A stretch of DNA of 64,000 nucleotides, taken from Dioscorea cayenensis subsp. rotundata (taxonomy: Eukaryota > Streptophyta > Magnoliopsida > Dioscoreales > Dioscoreaceae). Shown here in pieces: positions 48,084-61,300 of this stretch. The stretch's first letter is position 1; every line of letters starts with the position of its first letter. The notes beneath the pieces were generated by a model. The model saw nothing but the letters and a program-made list of their open reading frames with translations. It was not told where the DNA came from and did not search any database. Location: NCBI RefSeq assembly GCF_009730915.1, contig NW_024088613.1, positions 1 to 64,000 of the forward strand. Reading direction: 5' to 3'. The position numbers and the translations under genes are program-made.

Positions 48084-48856
48084 GCCATAAGCAGTGTTGT
48101 TTAGCACCTAGGCAGAGCTAAACCTTCTTAGCGCCTCTAAGGGTTTAAGGCAAAGCGTTTTTAGTCAGGTGTGGGGGGTTTTTTTTTTTCATATTTTTTT
48201 GAAGCCTAAGGTGAAAAAAAAAACATGGCTAATTGAAAAAACTGTTGGACTTCTATTGTTTAAAAAGGCCACAGTTTACTAGGCATTAGTATTTAAAAAG
48301 TCTCTAAATCTATTAAAAAAAATAAAATCTAATAACTAAGCAATAAGTTTATTAAAAATAAAAGTCTGGTAGTCTTCTATGTTTGAAGAGTGAAAACAAC
48401 AACCACTGTAGGTGCAAATTTAGATGAAGCAGAAGATGATTTGGTGCTTGAAGATGATGAACTAACTTGGGGTGTAGTGACAAGTGCTGCTGGTCTTGAA
48501 GAACCATCCAGACGAATTAAATTGCAATAAAAATCTAGAAGAAAATTTCCAGCTATTGAAGAGGAAGATGATAATGAAGTAGAGCATGATGTAGGTGGTT
48601 ATAATTTTGAACAAGAAAAAGAAGATGAAAACTTGAATTTAGAGTTTGACATTAATGATGATGATCAGTTGCTTATGATTTTAGGAATAAAATTATGATT
48701 TTAAGATAAGACAAGTTTATTAATATTAGAGATTAAAGCTTTAAGCTTTCTATTTATCTATCATATACCATATATATATATATTCTTTATGTGTGTGCAC
48801 CTTTAATAAGGCGCGCCTCAGGTGCACCTTGCGCCCTTAACAACATTGGCCATAGC
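48084..48856 (+). mobile_element. hAT-family DNA transposon remnant
   Basis: Ends are cagtgttgtttagcacc (from 48092) and the reverse complement of gcccttaacaacattg (to 48848), that is, caatgttgttaagggc. These flank a 757-bp body. The 8 bp outside read gccataag and gccatagc, a near-perfect hAT-type 8-bp target duplication. Inside, a plus-strand frame gives an acidic transposase tail, EAEDDLVLEDDELTWGVV, then SAAGLEEPSRR, a stop, and EEEDDNEVEHDVGG. The DDELTW block followed by Arg-rich and acidic runs is what the C terminus of many plant hAT transposases looks like. It is an internally deleted, non-autonomous copy. Confidence 0.65.
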
Positions 48857-49235
48857 AACTGCAGAACTGCTGTGAGTCACTGAAATTCAGCATCTACCCA
48901 CAATGTTATCAGATTGGTTTACTGATTTGGCAGGCTATGGAAAAACATAGTGGTAATAAAACAACAGCAGCTCAAATTCTTAAACTCGCAATATACTCAG
49001 GTAGCTTTCCATCTTATGATCATTTTGTATGAAGTGATTTCCTATTCATTGGCAACTGAGCCGTTCTTGCCTCCAGCAAAACATGCCCAGGAGATCTGAC
49101 CTAGTCAGTGATCACATGATCAAAAGTCCATATTGCTCCCCAAGAACATACACCTCAATCAGAAGGGAAACTCATTCGGTTGTTTCTGCATTGTGCCTTA
49201 AGGGGCATGATTTATTAATGTATCACATTGGAACA

Positions 49236-50978
49236 CTATGTTTCTGAAATAATGGTCTCTTTCCTCGCACAAAAGCTTCTCAATCTGTCTAATTCTCCGA
49301 CAACTGATAGCCACTCAGTGAGGATCTCCATTGTGATGAAATCTGGATGACAACCTTCCTCTTTCATTTGATCCATCATCTTCAACGCTTCATCTAGCAT
49401 ATTTTTACCCTGCAAGCCTTTAAAGATGGCATTATATGTGGTGATGTTCACAGGCACACCCCTGTCTCGCATCTTGTTCATGAAAAACATAGCCTTCTCA
49501 ACTTCCTTATTGTCACAGAGTGAACCAATTAGTGTGTTGTAAATCACAGTGTTCAATTCAATGCCAGAAGCATCCATTTCGCGAAAAATCTTTAAAGCCT
49601 CATCAAGATTACCTGCTTTGCAGAAACCATTGATCAGTGTACCATAAGTAATCACTGAAGGTCGACAACCACCACTGACCATCCTGTTCAATAACTTATA
49701 TGCAGTCGAAAAATCCTCGGCCTTGCATGAAGCAGCAATCAGAGTGTTAAACGTGACCACATCCAGCTTAAGCCTAGCCTTCTCCATTTCTTCAACCAAC
49801 TCACAGGCCTTATCCAGTTTCTTCTTCTTGCAAAACCCATTGATCAATATATTATAACTCTTTGTATCAAGTTTGAAACCATTTCTACGCATTGAGCAAG
49901 CCACAGAGTATGCATCATCCAACCTGCCCACTTGCACCAACCCAGATATCAATGTAAAATAAGCAATAGCATCCGGCGAGTGCCCCTCCTGCATCATTTC
50001 ATCGAACAACTCCATGGCCTTGGCCACATTGTTTGAATGAAGGAAAGCGCCGATCAAAGTGCTGTAAGTAACCACATTTCCTCCCACTCCAGGCCACAAA
50101 ACTCTCTTACAATGAAAGAAGTCGAGCGCACTGCTAATCCTCCCATGCCTGCACATCCCGCATATAAGAGTATTAAGTGTCACTACATTTGGAGCAATCT
50201 TTTCCTTCTCCATTTGTCCTAGCAATTCATGTGCCTTCTCAATCTCTCCGGCTTTGCAACACCAATCAATCAAAGTATTAAACGTGACAGTATTGGGCGC
50301 ACACCCATGGTCCGTGCTCATCTTAATAAGTAACTGAATTGCTTGTTCAAGTCTGCCAGTTTTACAGAGTCCATCAATGAGAGTGTTGAAGGTGATGACA
50401 TCTGGGGGGACCTCTGAATCTCTTTGAGACATTGCGTCGAACACCTGAAGTGCATCATCAACACGCCGGGATTTCACAAGGTGGTTGATTAGAATACCAT
50501 AGGTCACAACAGTGGGCTTGACGCCCATGTCCTTCATCTCAGAGAACAAAAGATTCATTCTTTGGAAATCACGGTCCTTGGCGAGGCCAGTGAGGAGGGC
50601 GTTGAAGGCCGGGGCTTCGAAGGAGTTAGCGGAGCTCGTCTCGGCGTGGAGGAGGTCCCAAGCTTCGTTGGTGCGGCCCGAGCGGCAGAGCTTGGTGATC
50701 ATCTGGGTGAACTGGATGGAATTGGAAGAGCTGGAGCGTCGGCCAAGGCCGGACTTTTGGGGGATAAAGTGTGGGGAATCATCGTCAATCGGAGGAGTCT
50801 TTATAGAAGGGGAGGAGAACAGAGCTGAGAGAGTCTTGTGGGATTTGGTTTGGTCTCCGGTGGAGGGGAGTTGCCGGGGATCGGCGGTGGAGGAGAGACG
50901 GCGAGGTGATGCATTGGGTTTGGGTGGAGATGCTGGTACTGCGTGTGAGAGGAGACTTCGAGTCCTCGATATGGACAT
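49236..50978 (-). CDS. P-class pentatricopeptide repeat (PPR) protein, mitochondrial
   Basis: An intronless 580-residue protein, as usual for PPR genes; members bind organelle RNA one base per repeat and affect processing, translation or stability. The N terminus MSISRTRSLLSHAVPASPP is Arg/Ser-rich and low in acid, like a mitochondrial presequence. From about residue 90 to 560 runs a series of roughly 12 PPR motifs of 35 residues, for example VVTYGILINHLVKSRRVDDA, TFNTLIDGLCKTGRLEQAI, TYSTLIGAFLHSNNVAKAM and TYGTLINGFCKAGNLDEAL. No DYW or E domain follows. The end, EILTEWLSVVGELDRLRSF, resembles the Arabidopsis At3g61520/At5g28460 group (from memory). The frame is complete and shows no damage. 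Confidence 0.93.
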   Translation of the reverse strand: MSISRTRSLLSHAVPASPPKPNASPRRLSSTADPRQLPSTGDQTKSHKTLSALFSSPSIKTPPIDDDSPHFIPQKSGLGRRSSSSNSIQFTQMITKLCRSGRTNEAWDLLHAETSSANSFEAPAFNALLTGLAKDRDFQRMNLLFSEMKDMGVKPTVVTYGILINHLVKSRRVDDALQVFDAMSQRDSEVPPDVITFNTLIDGLCKTGRLEQAIQLLIKMSTDHGCAPNTVTFNTLIDWCCKAGEIEKAHELLGQMEKEKIAPNVVTLNTLICGMCRHGRISSALDFFHCKRVLWPGVGGNVVTYSTLIGAFLHSNNVAKAMELFDEMMQEGHSPDAIAYFTLISGLVQVGRLDDAYSVACSMRRNGFKLDTKSYNILINGFCKKKKLDKACELVEEMEKARLKLDVVTFNTLIAASCKAEDFSTAYKLLNRMVSGGCRPSVITYGTLINGFCKAGNLDEALKIFREMDASGIELNTVIYNTLIGSLCDNKEVEKAMFFMNKMRDRGVPVNITTYNAIFKGLQGKNMLDEALKMMDQMKEEGCHPDFITMEILTEWLSVVGELDRLRSFCARKETIISET

Positions 50979-51099
50979 GGATGAAGAATTCGAAGCAGCA
51001 GCGAAACGAAGCCAAAGGAAGATAGCTTCAAGCTCAGTTAAAGGAAGAAGAGAGCAGAGCAGTGACTCATATCATATGCTCGAGAGTTGGGAATAGTTT

Positions 51100-53170
51100 A
51101 TTTTATTATTATTATTATTATTATGATTATTATTATTATTATTATTTGATTAAATAGACAAAGGCATGCGCACTAGAGGTGGGCAGGAGCCGGTTAACCG
51201 GCCCGGCGGACCCGACCCGCCGGATTGCGGTTCACCGGCCCACCGACCCGGATCCGGCCCGGCTAGGTGTAGAACCCACCGGACCGGTTTGGTCCATCGA
51301 ACCCAGCGGGTCTGGGTCACAGGAAGCCGGGCCCGGAACCGGCCCGGCTTTCATGTGGTCGGGTTCGTGCACATTCACCCGGTGTATACGTAAATTAGGT
51401 TATAAGTCTTCTCTCATAACTGTATATTTTTTTTGGCACTATTATATCCAACATGTTTGGAACCCTCAACCCTGATAGTAAAAATTTTATAAAATATTTT
51501 TTACAGTAAAATCAATGTTACTAGACCAAAAGTCTAAAATAATTAAATTACTTGAAGCCATCTAACATCAATTTTAAGCTAAAAGGTGGGCAAAATTGAG
51601 ATTTGAAATATTTATGGTCAGTTAATATGTTAAGTAAAATATTTATTAGGATAATGAAAGCAAAATCAAATTATTATTATTATTGTTATTATTATTCCTT
51701 GAAGTGGACTGTCTCCGTACACTGTGTGAAATTCTATGTAAGCATAGATCTCTACAGTTTTTTTATAGATAGGAAAATGATGGTCAAATGGCGTTAGTGA
51801 TGTTTCATTGCTTTCCTCGAGTTGCACGTAAAATTACTCTTTAAAGAAAGCATTTCTACATAAGTAGAATAAAAGGAAATTATATATAGAGATCAAACTT
51901 GTAGATTTTGTCCTGCCGTGGGCCTCTAGAAGCTGGTTTAAATTATTGATTCCAATTAAATCAATAATAATAATAATGATATTGGTGATGATACTTGGCA
52001 TAAGTTTATTGGAAAAAGCTTAATTTTTAAATTAGCAAATTGGATGTGAAACATCTCAAGCAAAAGCAAAGGATGTTCTTGAGTGAGGCTTCTTTGAGTT
52101 GTGCAGATATATTTCCTCCTTTTAAAGATTACATTCTCCTTCTAGATATGCTATGCTTTATACTATTTCTCTCAATTTCTTTCAATACTTTTATTAAAAA
52201 GTAAAAATGAAGTACATATCATGTTACGTAACACGCCTATAGGCTTTATATATACAAATACATATCATAGATACATATTTATATCTAGCCCTGTATGTAT
52301 GTATGTATACAAATGAAGATCTACCAGAGAAATATATGTTAAGAATTCTCAACTTCCTATGAAATCATGCTTTTAAAAGACAAACAAAATAGTAGCACAA
52401 TTATTTTGAATTGTGTATTTTTGAGTCTTTGACCATATATATGATCGATCAAGTTCATCACACACTTCATCAGAAATAAATATATATATATACACAATAA
52501 TTAATTACTTGGTTCTACCAAGTCTGATTCTTCTTTACTCCACAAGGCAAGATTTACGAATTTTCCAAGGCTATATATATATATATATATAAACTTATTG
52601 AAATGTCTTGTATGAAGGATCACTCAAACATTAGGTGAACGTCACGCCAGGCATGTCATATGCTTGTCCTACTTATATTATCCTCCAATGTTACAAATAT
52701 ATATTAACAACTTGAGAGTCCTTATCATATTAAACATTAATTAATAACCAACCATGCAAATGACTTTGTCCCATATGTATATATATTCATATATATATAT
52801 ATATATATATAAATGTCACAAACTTAGCTCAGTGCATGTGCAAGGCTTCAAAATGAAGTTTCACAAGAATCCATTAAAAAATTAGTGTTTAGTGTGACAC
52901 GTTAACCTTTGCCTTTGCATGCAAATGAGGTACAAAATGGCAGTTAATTGAAGAACAAGTTCAGTTGGACTTAGAGGAGGGCAGGGCAGTTGAACAGAAA
53001 GAAGGTGGTTGAGATGCAGTTGGCTTTTGTGTTGTTCTTCCTCTAACAAGTCTACTCATTTGGTCTTGGCAACCTCTCTCACCTTCCAAGCAACAAAAAA
53101 TTCTCATCACTATCTCTCTAAACACTTCATTTGAAACCTATAAAAAGACAACCTTGGTCATTAATATCAT
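51100..53170. other. Spacer between PPR and WRKY genes, with a GC-rich repeat patch
   Basis: An (ATT)n tract (51101-51146) lies in the PPR 5' region. At 51174-51390 a GC-rich stretch starts tagaggtgggcaggagccgg and repeats CCGGCCCGGC and GACCCG words. It resembles the ends of plant hAT-like non-autonomous elements (agaggtgggca start), but I could not find the other end. The remainder to 53100 is AT-rich with (TA)n at about 52571-52592 and 52792-52812. The last 200 bp hold the WRKY promoter, with ctataaaaag at 53138-53147 as a plausible TATA box 25-35 bp before the presumed start. Confidence 0.5.
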
Positions 53171-53713
53171 ATGTCATGCAGCAAAATGGAAGGAGAAACA
53201 GGAACCAATAACCAGTTTTCTAATTACTCTTTCATGGCCTCCTCTTCACCATGCAACCCTTATAACCTCTCTAGCCAGCAACAGGAACCAGGTTTAGATT
53301 GGGAAGGGATGTTGTTTTCCAATCCATATGGACTTGTGGATCCAAATGTGCAGCAAGGGCAGCAACAACAACAGCAGCAGCAGCAGCAGCAACAACAACA
53401 ACAGCAGTATGTGGATTCATTAGATCACATTAATGGTGGTTTGAGAAATGATCAAGAAGGACATAACAATGGTGGTGGGAAGGAGAAGAAGAGTGGAGGG
53501 AGGGTGAAGAAGGCAAGCAGACCAAGGTTTGCATTTCAGACCAGGACTGACAATGATATACTTGATGATGGTTATAGATGGAGAAAATATGGGCAGAAAG
53601 CTGTGAAGAATAGCTCATACCCCAGGTTTGTTCTTGTTAATCATATATCAAATTATATATAACTCCATGCATCTTAGTTATTAGAGATGATAGTAATCTC
53701 CTAAAGTTTAAAA

Positions 53714-53769
<56 letters not shown>

Positions 53770-54671
53770 CATTTGAATGAACATGGAAATTTTATATTTT
53801 TATATGAGAGACCATAATAAATATGGAAGTATACATTATGAATTTAAGTGATCAAATGCTGATATTTAGCAGCATAGCAATTAAGTGTTAAGGTCAAAAC
53901 TGTGAATATAACATGCCAGGATTAGTGCGCGGTTGATATTATATGACACAAATAAACGGATTATAATTAATTGTTGCATGATAAAATACTATTCGCTTCT
54001 ATATAAAAAGAACATCATATTTCAAGAGATTGGGATTAAGATGAGATGGAGGGTTTATATTTTCTAAGATTTCATAAGAGATTAATATTTGATTTACTAA
54101 CTATGTTAAACAACTAATTCAAATCTAAACATGTAATTACATGTGGCATAAGCATTAACAGAATAAATTAAATAACAAAATTATAACATAAACAATTTTT
54201 CTGTCTTAAACATGTTAAACATGATTAGGAGTAGCACTATATATATTTATATATTAAACCCAAACCTCCCAAATTCAGTCCGAAATCATCTCATGTTATC
54301 TCCTGTTTCATGCCACAAAATGGCACCATGTATTTAAATTGATTTTTGATGAAATTGGTAAAAGAATGGATAAAAAAGATACACATGCATGATTAATTTC
54401 TGGTTTCTAGCTCCAATGCAACTGAAGAACAAATTAAACTAACTAAAATTTATATGGTGTATTTGATATGTGGAATATATTGTGATATTGAAGGAGTTAC
54501 TATAGATGCACACACCATACATGTGATGTGAAGAAACAAGTTCAACGTCTGTCCAAGGACACAAGCATTGTGGTGACCACATATGAGGGAGTGCACAATC
54601 ATCCATGTGAGAAGCTCATGGAGGCTTTAACACCTATTCTCAAACAAATTCAGTTCCTTTCAAGATTCTAG
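53171..54671 (+). CDS. WRKY transcription factor, group IIc
   Basis: A DNA-binding regulator of W-box (TTGACC/T) promoters, in the nucleus. Exons 53171-53625 and 54494-54671 give 210 residues. The N-terminal half is low complexity with a 16-20 residue polyglutamine run (about 65-80), then the basic [20 protein letters not shown]. The WRKY domain has [20 protein letters not shown] (WRKYGQK at 137-143) and a C2H2 finger with Cys157, Cys162, His186 and His188, a C-X4-C-X23-H-X-H spacing that defines group IIc. The intron splits the codon for the Arg before SYYRC, the conserved phase-2 position in most WRKY genes. The C terminus is short ([20 protein letters not shown]), like the WRKY75/43/24 subset. 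A second Met at residue 6 is an alternative start. Intron 1 carries a (TA)n tract. Confidence 0.94.
53360..53407 (+). repeat. CAG/CAA polyglutamine repeat in WRKY coding sequence
   Basis: Mixed CAG and CAA codons without interruption code for the Gln run. Length variation between alleles is expected at such tracts. Confidence 0.9.
53719..53767. repeat. (TA)n microsatellite in the WRKY intron
   Basis: A TA tract of about 49 bp, roughly 95 bp inside the intron. Confidence 0.95.
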
Positions 54672-54679
54672 CTACCATT

Positions 54680-55335
54680 TTCATGCATGCCTTTATTCTT
54701 CACTCCATTACCCTGCTGGTTATACCAATACATATATACATATATACATATATACATACCTAAATGCATATATGTGTGTATATGTATATGTCCATGTTCA
54801 AGTGGGATATATACATGCAACTTATTCTCAATTTCTGTAAAACAGAAAATTAGTAAACATGCAAAACAGTAATACTTCATGTCATCAAATTAAAATGTAA
54901 AATTAGACAGCTACTTTACAAACTTCATACTGTTGTATTGAGCAGAAAACAGTGCAGATAAAACAAAGAAAACTCTGCAAACTGAGACTCTTGTGTAACA
55001 CTTGAAACATGTCATACGAAGTGACAAATTAAAAGCCTATTTCTGTACCTTAGCATATCTGACTTCGCATACATATTTACATGTGTAAAGATGACTCTCC
55101 AGTAAAGCTCACCATCCTATCTTTTAACAAAATCATGGCATCCACTGGATGCAACAAAAGATCAACACAACTTAAGCTGAGTTTCGGATTTACAGTGGTT
55201 GAAACACTACTAAAATGGAAAATAGAAGCTTTGGATTATATAGGTTGCCAAACTGAACAAAGTGCAATGCAGGTCCAGACTGACCTATAGTATCAGATTC
55301 AGCTTACTCTTTGATTTAATTTCCATATTTGAGGG
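54680..55335. other. Spacer between convergent WRKY and PIAL 3' ends
   Basis: Both neighbouring genes end here. The stretch has an (acatat)n-like tandem patch at 54729-54760 and otherwise nothing I can support as a gene. Confidence 0.45.
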
Positions 55336-58300
55336 TTAATAATCATTGTTAAAGGCAGGCAAATTAGCCGATGGTCTTGGTAAAACTTCCTGCATTGGAT
55401 GAGGTGAATAATGGTTCAGGGCAGCCAAGTAAGCCAAACCTGTTAGCGTCCCCCTCATCCGACCGGTTGGCTGCAAGTTAGTTTCAGCTGGAAGTTGAGG
55501 TAAATGATCAGATGTTTCAAAATAATGTGGACTCCCGACCATTTGGTGTGATGAGTTGCCGCCAGCAATCATGAGACCATTATGAGCTATGTTGATGGAT
55601 GGTGAGATTCGGGACGTCTGTGGATAAGCTGTACCTGCAGGCAGGCTTCCTACCATTGGAGAAAATTGGCCAGCTGAGTTCCTCACTAGCCTACATTGCA
55701 TTGAAAGATCAGAAGGAATGTGTGGGTGGGCACTTGTACTATTGCTGACAATTTGATTTGTCCGGTAGACAATTTGCTGGGGGTTGAAATCTTGGATGCT
55801 TAATGATGGTGGAAAGAAAGGTCTATACGAAGTCACTCCGCTTGTACCAACTGAGTTTGATGTTGGGAGTCCAAAAACCTGTTGGATGCCAACAGAAAAA
55901 GCAAAAAATGAAGAAGAGGAAACAAACAGATAAAATTATTGAGAAAGCTATATATAAAAAGAACCAGATCATATAACATGGTCCTAATAGTTGATAAATC
56001 CACATCAGATATTGTGTGCAGATAGCAATCCAGTTTGACACCAACCTATAATTCAGTAGAAATAGAAACTGGTGGTTCACTTGCCCTACAGGCATTTCAT
56101 TTCAACAGAGAGAATAGTGCAAAACTGATGATAGAGACCAAGTCCTAGGTCAAAGTGATAAAACATGTTCCAAGGTTGCATGCAAGAATGTTTGAATGAT
56201 ATCATCTCATTTGCATGACTAAAGTGAGAAATTAATCTAAAATCAATGAAAGTAAAAATGGATACAAGGAGCAGACTCCTCACTGAGAAAAGATAAGTCA
56301 GGGCAAGAAGGCTACTTATAGTTCTAGCCTTCAAAAGCATAAATCTCAAATATCATGAGCTGATATTTGGGAATCCATGTTTGTTAAATGAGACAAATGT
56401 AATCAGATATTTCTTCTCGTAGGATACAGCTCAAAACAAGCACATCCAGTTCTGAGATAAAACCAAACAAAACATTGCATATTTCACAATCAAGCTAACC
56501 GTTGGATATTTCTACAGTTAAGGAATACAGGACCTGTTTTGTCGAATGAAAATGCTGCATTGATGAACCACTGTCTCTGTCGCAACTTGAGGGATCAGCA
56601 ACAGCTAACCTTGAAGGACCCACTGGATAAGATCCTGAAGAAAGATTGCTTCCAAACATTGAACTGGAACCGAGAACATTAGTTCCTGGTCTTTGAGATG
56701 AAGTGGAAGTTTGAATCTCAACTGGAGCAGTCAGAACTGCTATGGGCTCCCTGTGGTCATGTCTAGATGTTGACAACCTCCTGGCCAGAAGACCACAGAC
56801 AGAATTATCCAACTGTGATTGCTGCAATTGTGTGTTCTCTGTGAACTGCCTTGCTCGTGATCCTTGCTCAAGCGAAAAACTTGATTGGGAGACTCCAAGG
56901 TTAACAGTAGGCTCTTGATAAATTCCAGTAATATTTGACATAATGGGATTCGGGACACAATTAGGTAGAAGAGTTTCCAAGGTACCCAGTGCATTGCTAC
57001 CTTGCAGAGCATCACTGGCGCTAAGCTCATTCACTGTAGACGATGAATCCCTTAACCAGGCATCATTTCCTGCAGGGTAGCCAGCTTCCCGGGTCTTAAC
57101 AGATGTACAGTTCTCAAATGATGACCCAAAATGAAATTCAAAACCAGAGAAACCTTTATAGTTCTCAAATGGCTTCCTCTCTGTGCTTAAAGTGTCACAT
57201 ATCTGATGATCAGAACCATTTAAAGCTTCCACTACTCCAGGAATTACTCCAGTATCATTATCACCATTTTGTTCCATAGTCAAATCTACAACATGTGCTG
57301 GGTTAATAGACTGCCCACTGGATCTAGATTCTATCATGCCATGCTGCAATCCCAAAACTGACCCCTCCTGTAGTTGTTCTGAATCCCCATTATGATCAGC
57401 CACCGCTTCCCAAGAGCCATCAGCAGAAATGACAACATCAGTAATATCCTCTGCCACGGATCTCATTACCTACGGTAAAGTATGATGCAATTAAGACAAG
57501 ATTTCCCATAATAAGAAATCTCCAAAACACTTACTTTGATCACATTTTGGTCAACCCGTAGGTCGATGCAGCTAGTTGGCTGGTTACAACAAGGGCAACG
57601 CCAGGATGGTTTCCTTGAGTTCATTTCCATGTAGTTGTCGTAATCAAAACACTGCAAGAACAATCATAACACAGTGCACAAGTCGTCACATAATTCAGAA
57701 CCAGACTACACTTCCATTAGTCTTCAGAAAATAGTCCTCAAGTTTTTCATGAAAACTTGCACATTGGAATTTGCAAAAACTGGGAAAAGACATTCCCACT
57801 TGCATAAATACAAGTATGCAATCAATGATCCAAACAGTCATTATCTTTTACTAACATTCTTAGCATTAAATGTAAGTCCAACTTGAAAAACAAAATTCGA
57901 CTTTGCAATCAATTAAATGCACAAACTACATAGGTGAATTAATGCCTGACCTGATGATGTTTGCAGAGACATCCTTTAACCGGGGTCTTTATACGCCTAA
58001 AGCTGTTATTAATAGAAAGCAGAAATAATGAGATTCAATTAAAGTCCATTTATAAGTTATATAGAATAAAGTTACACACAACATTTGAACATTGGGAGGT
58101 ATGGCTCCTGAGTGAGCATAGGAGTGAACCAAAGCATGTGCTTAAAATAAAGATAACAAGCAAATTAAAGCTTCATGTGTCCACCAGTAAATAAAAAGTT
58201 CTCTCATTTAATCAATTAGTCCAATAACTGCCACCTTTTATCATTAGACACTGCTAAAATGGGTCATATTATTGGCACCAATCAATCCTTACAAACAAAA

Positions 58301-61300
58301 TAGTTAAAATTTTTAAAATAAATTAAGGAGAAAGTGGATTAATGAAAGGCCATTGATCATTTCCTGTATGAGTGTGAGGATAACTGTTTTCAAAAGGGAT
58401 ATTTCTGTCATATTCATGGGCACTTTCTTGAACAAAATAATGTCATCTGATATGAAGACACCAAGAAAACATGCATAAGCAACACATAAATGAATATATA
58501 CAATAACATATCTGAGGAAATCACAGCTGAGACAAATACTATAATTAACCTGGAAAAGTTGATCTGACATATCATTCCTTTCAAAGTGATTAAACATACC
58601 TTATTGGACAATTAAGAGAAATTCTTGATGGTCCCTCAATTATATCAGAATCTGGAAAAAAGCAATTCTTCAAGTGAAAGCATAATGCTTGTTTTAAAAA
58701 TCAAACATAAACCAGTGGACATGGAATAAAGCAAAACTGAATATTGCAGAATTGGTTTACTGTTTTATAGCATTCAATAATATTTATTGGAATCTGGGAA
58801 CTGAAAGGTAAAAAGTAAATTAGATTGATATTTCAATGAAAAGATAAATCTGATTCACACTATTTTTATAAGATATTATAAGGTAGTATCTTTCTCATAC
58901 TTTTCAAAACACATGCCAAAGTATCTAATCAAGATGTTGAAAGCAATTTATAATCTGCTTATCTAGTAGACCTGTTAGAAGATCACACAAGGTAGTGAAC
59001 AAAAACCAATTGCAGAGTAAATTGAGCAATCTTCTAAAGCATAGTGATAGCTTGGTTAATTTTCTTACCTGAAGGAATTGTTGAAACAACTGGGTGGACA
59101 TAATTTAAGAGTGTTGGAGGACTAGCGGAAACCATCTTGCTTATAAAAGCTACTGCTATGATATAATTTCCTGTATTTAAGATTAACCATCATATAAATT
59201 GTGGATCATATGCAAAAAACTGAACACAGAGCAAATTGAGCCAAAAGATGCACACAGCCAATTTGGGCCAAAAGTATCTGCTTACCACTGAAGTATCCCA
59301 ATGCCTGGATTATATTTGTTCCGTACTTGAGAAATTTAGTAATATCTGTGGGAAACTGTGGTCCATGATCCTGATCAACACAAAGTAATCTAATAACTAT
59401 GTTTATGTTGTATCACAGTCGAAGCAATGAAAAAGAAAATGTGAATCTAAGGGAATTTTTGAAAATCGAAGGAAGGAAGCAAACCAGTGAAACATTGTTC
59501 CTTTTGTCTACAGCTTTACCATTTATCAAAATGCTACAGAAAACGAAAAAAAAAAGAATAAGTATATAAACAAAAATGGTCACCCAAAATAATCTAATTG
59601 AGAAGCACATGTATCGAACAAAATGCAATATACCTAACTTGTGGAGGGGTTATAATGCAAGAAGATGTCTCTAAGTTATCTGTTTGAGCTACAAACAGTG
59701 CCTGCACAAAAAAAGAAAAAGAGAAGATTCAGTCCATTGTTGAATTCCAGTTTCTGAATCAGCCATCATATCCACATTTTTAAACAGTTTCACAGTTTCA
59801 AACAAAAGATAACAGTATTGAAGCAACAAAAGATATCCACCGTGCATAACACTATATTTTTCATATCAACTGGATACCATTTCCAAACATCATTAGTATT
59901 ACATATTAGCATTGATATTTGACAAGATGGAGAGAGCACAAATTAAACTGGAAGGCAACAACCGAAGGACAATAAAGATCATGTGAACACATTTGACTAG
60001 AAAAGGTTCTCAAAAAGTGTAGAATACGCCATACAATTTTGTTCATAGATAACTGAACAAGAAAATTGATGAACTATATTTCACAGTTTTCCTGATTTTA
60101 AGCCAAAGCTATATCTTGTTTTAATCATCCACTTGGTCTACAATTCCAATTTCAAGCGAATTTAACGGATCTTCTCACTTCCCAGTGTACAAATTGCAAC
60201 AGGCTGTAGTCCTGCCAACAAGCTGCTTTCAAATTTTGAGACAAGTCCCCATATTGTCCAAAGTTGCCTTAGCTATGTAGATCTTCTAAATATTTCAAAC
60301 GAAACCCTTTCCTTCTTAAACCTTATCAATTCAGTGCTAAGCTTAATAACCAGTCCTCAGAGGTAGTAATACTGCTCAGTCCTAAGAGTGCCCTGCTCAA
60401 AATATATGGTAAGGACCACATCATTTAGAAATCCGAATCTTTGTATCCAAAACTATTATATCATTTCTTAGAAGGCAAGAAAAAATATGTCTATGCACCA
60501 TAACAGCATCTTAATTTGATCCCAAACAAAGGGTAGATGCCTAAATGATAAGTAGAATTACTTATCTGCATTTCAACTTCACAGCAGATCAAATTCACAC
60601 AATAAGGTTTCATGACCTCAAATATAGTGATAAGAGAATAACTTAACTGACAAGGCTTATTTGAATGGCAAGGAACAATGTACATGGCATCTATATATTT
60701 GAAACTATTTCAGGAATGAACTAATAAATTCCTCTATAAGCCTTTCTCTGATGTAATAACTCGATCATTTGATGGAACTTACTATCTTTTCTCCTGGAGG
60801 CATATTCCTTGGAATATGAAAATCATCAAATAGTATTTCATATCCAGGCTGCAAAACCAAAAGGCCAATGAAGTGATGAATGAATAGTAGCACATACAGA
60901 GTAAACTAAAAAGAACAAGCAACAGCATTGGATGATATTCTATAAAGCAAGCATACAACATAGCAATTAAGAGAACTTTTTTCTGACCGCAATATCACTA
61001 GTAAATAGGTAAAATAAATCATTCTCAATACATGCATTTTATAATCATCAGTTGTTATTACTGGCACAGCACTTCAACATGTGGAAAAAAAATTCTATTT
61101 ACATAAAAGTACATAATTGTTACAGCTTTTGAGAGGCAGACTTGTATTTTGTCATAGTGGTATTCTGGCTTTTGGTTGAACCTAACAAATACAGATGTCA
61201 AGAGCGCTATGACAATACTAGAGTTCGTGGGTTATGGGCAACTTGATTATGAAAAATAAATCCAGAATTTATGTCACAATAATTAGAGTAACTGATAAGC

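Noticed and set aside
50512-51096. Plus-strand 194-residue ORF opposite the PPR gene
   Set aside because: Antisense shadow over the N terminus of a clear PPR protein; no family similarity.
51174-51390. GC-rich CCGGCCC patch considered as a CpG island or rDNA spacer
   Set aside because: It starts with an agaggtgggca word and consists of short degenerate repeats like known plant mobile-element ends; no rRNA similarity seen.
54687-54880. Small ORFs on both strands with YTYIHIYI-like composition
   Set aside because: Translation of an acatat-type tandem patch.
56740-57030. Minus-strand alternative ORF (MSLAPVMLCKV) in the PIAL exon
   Set aside because: Different frame inside the large PIAL exon; the main frame is open over 312 codons.
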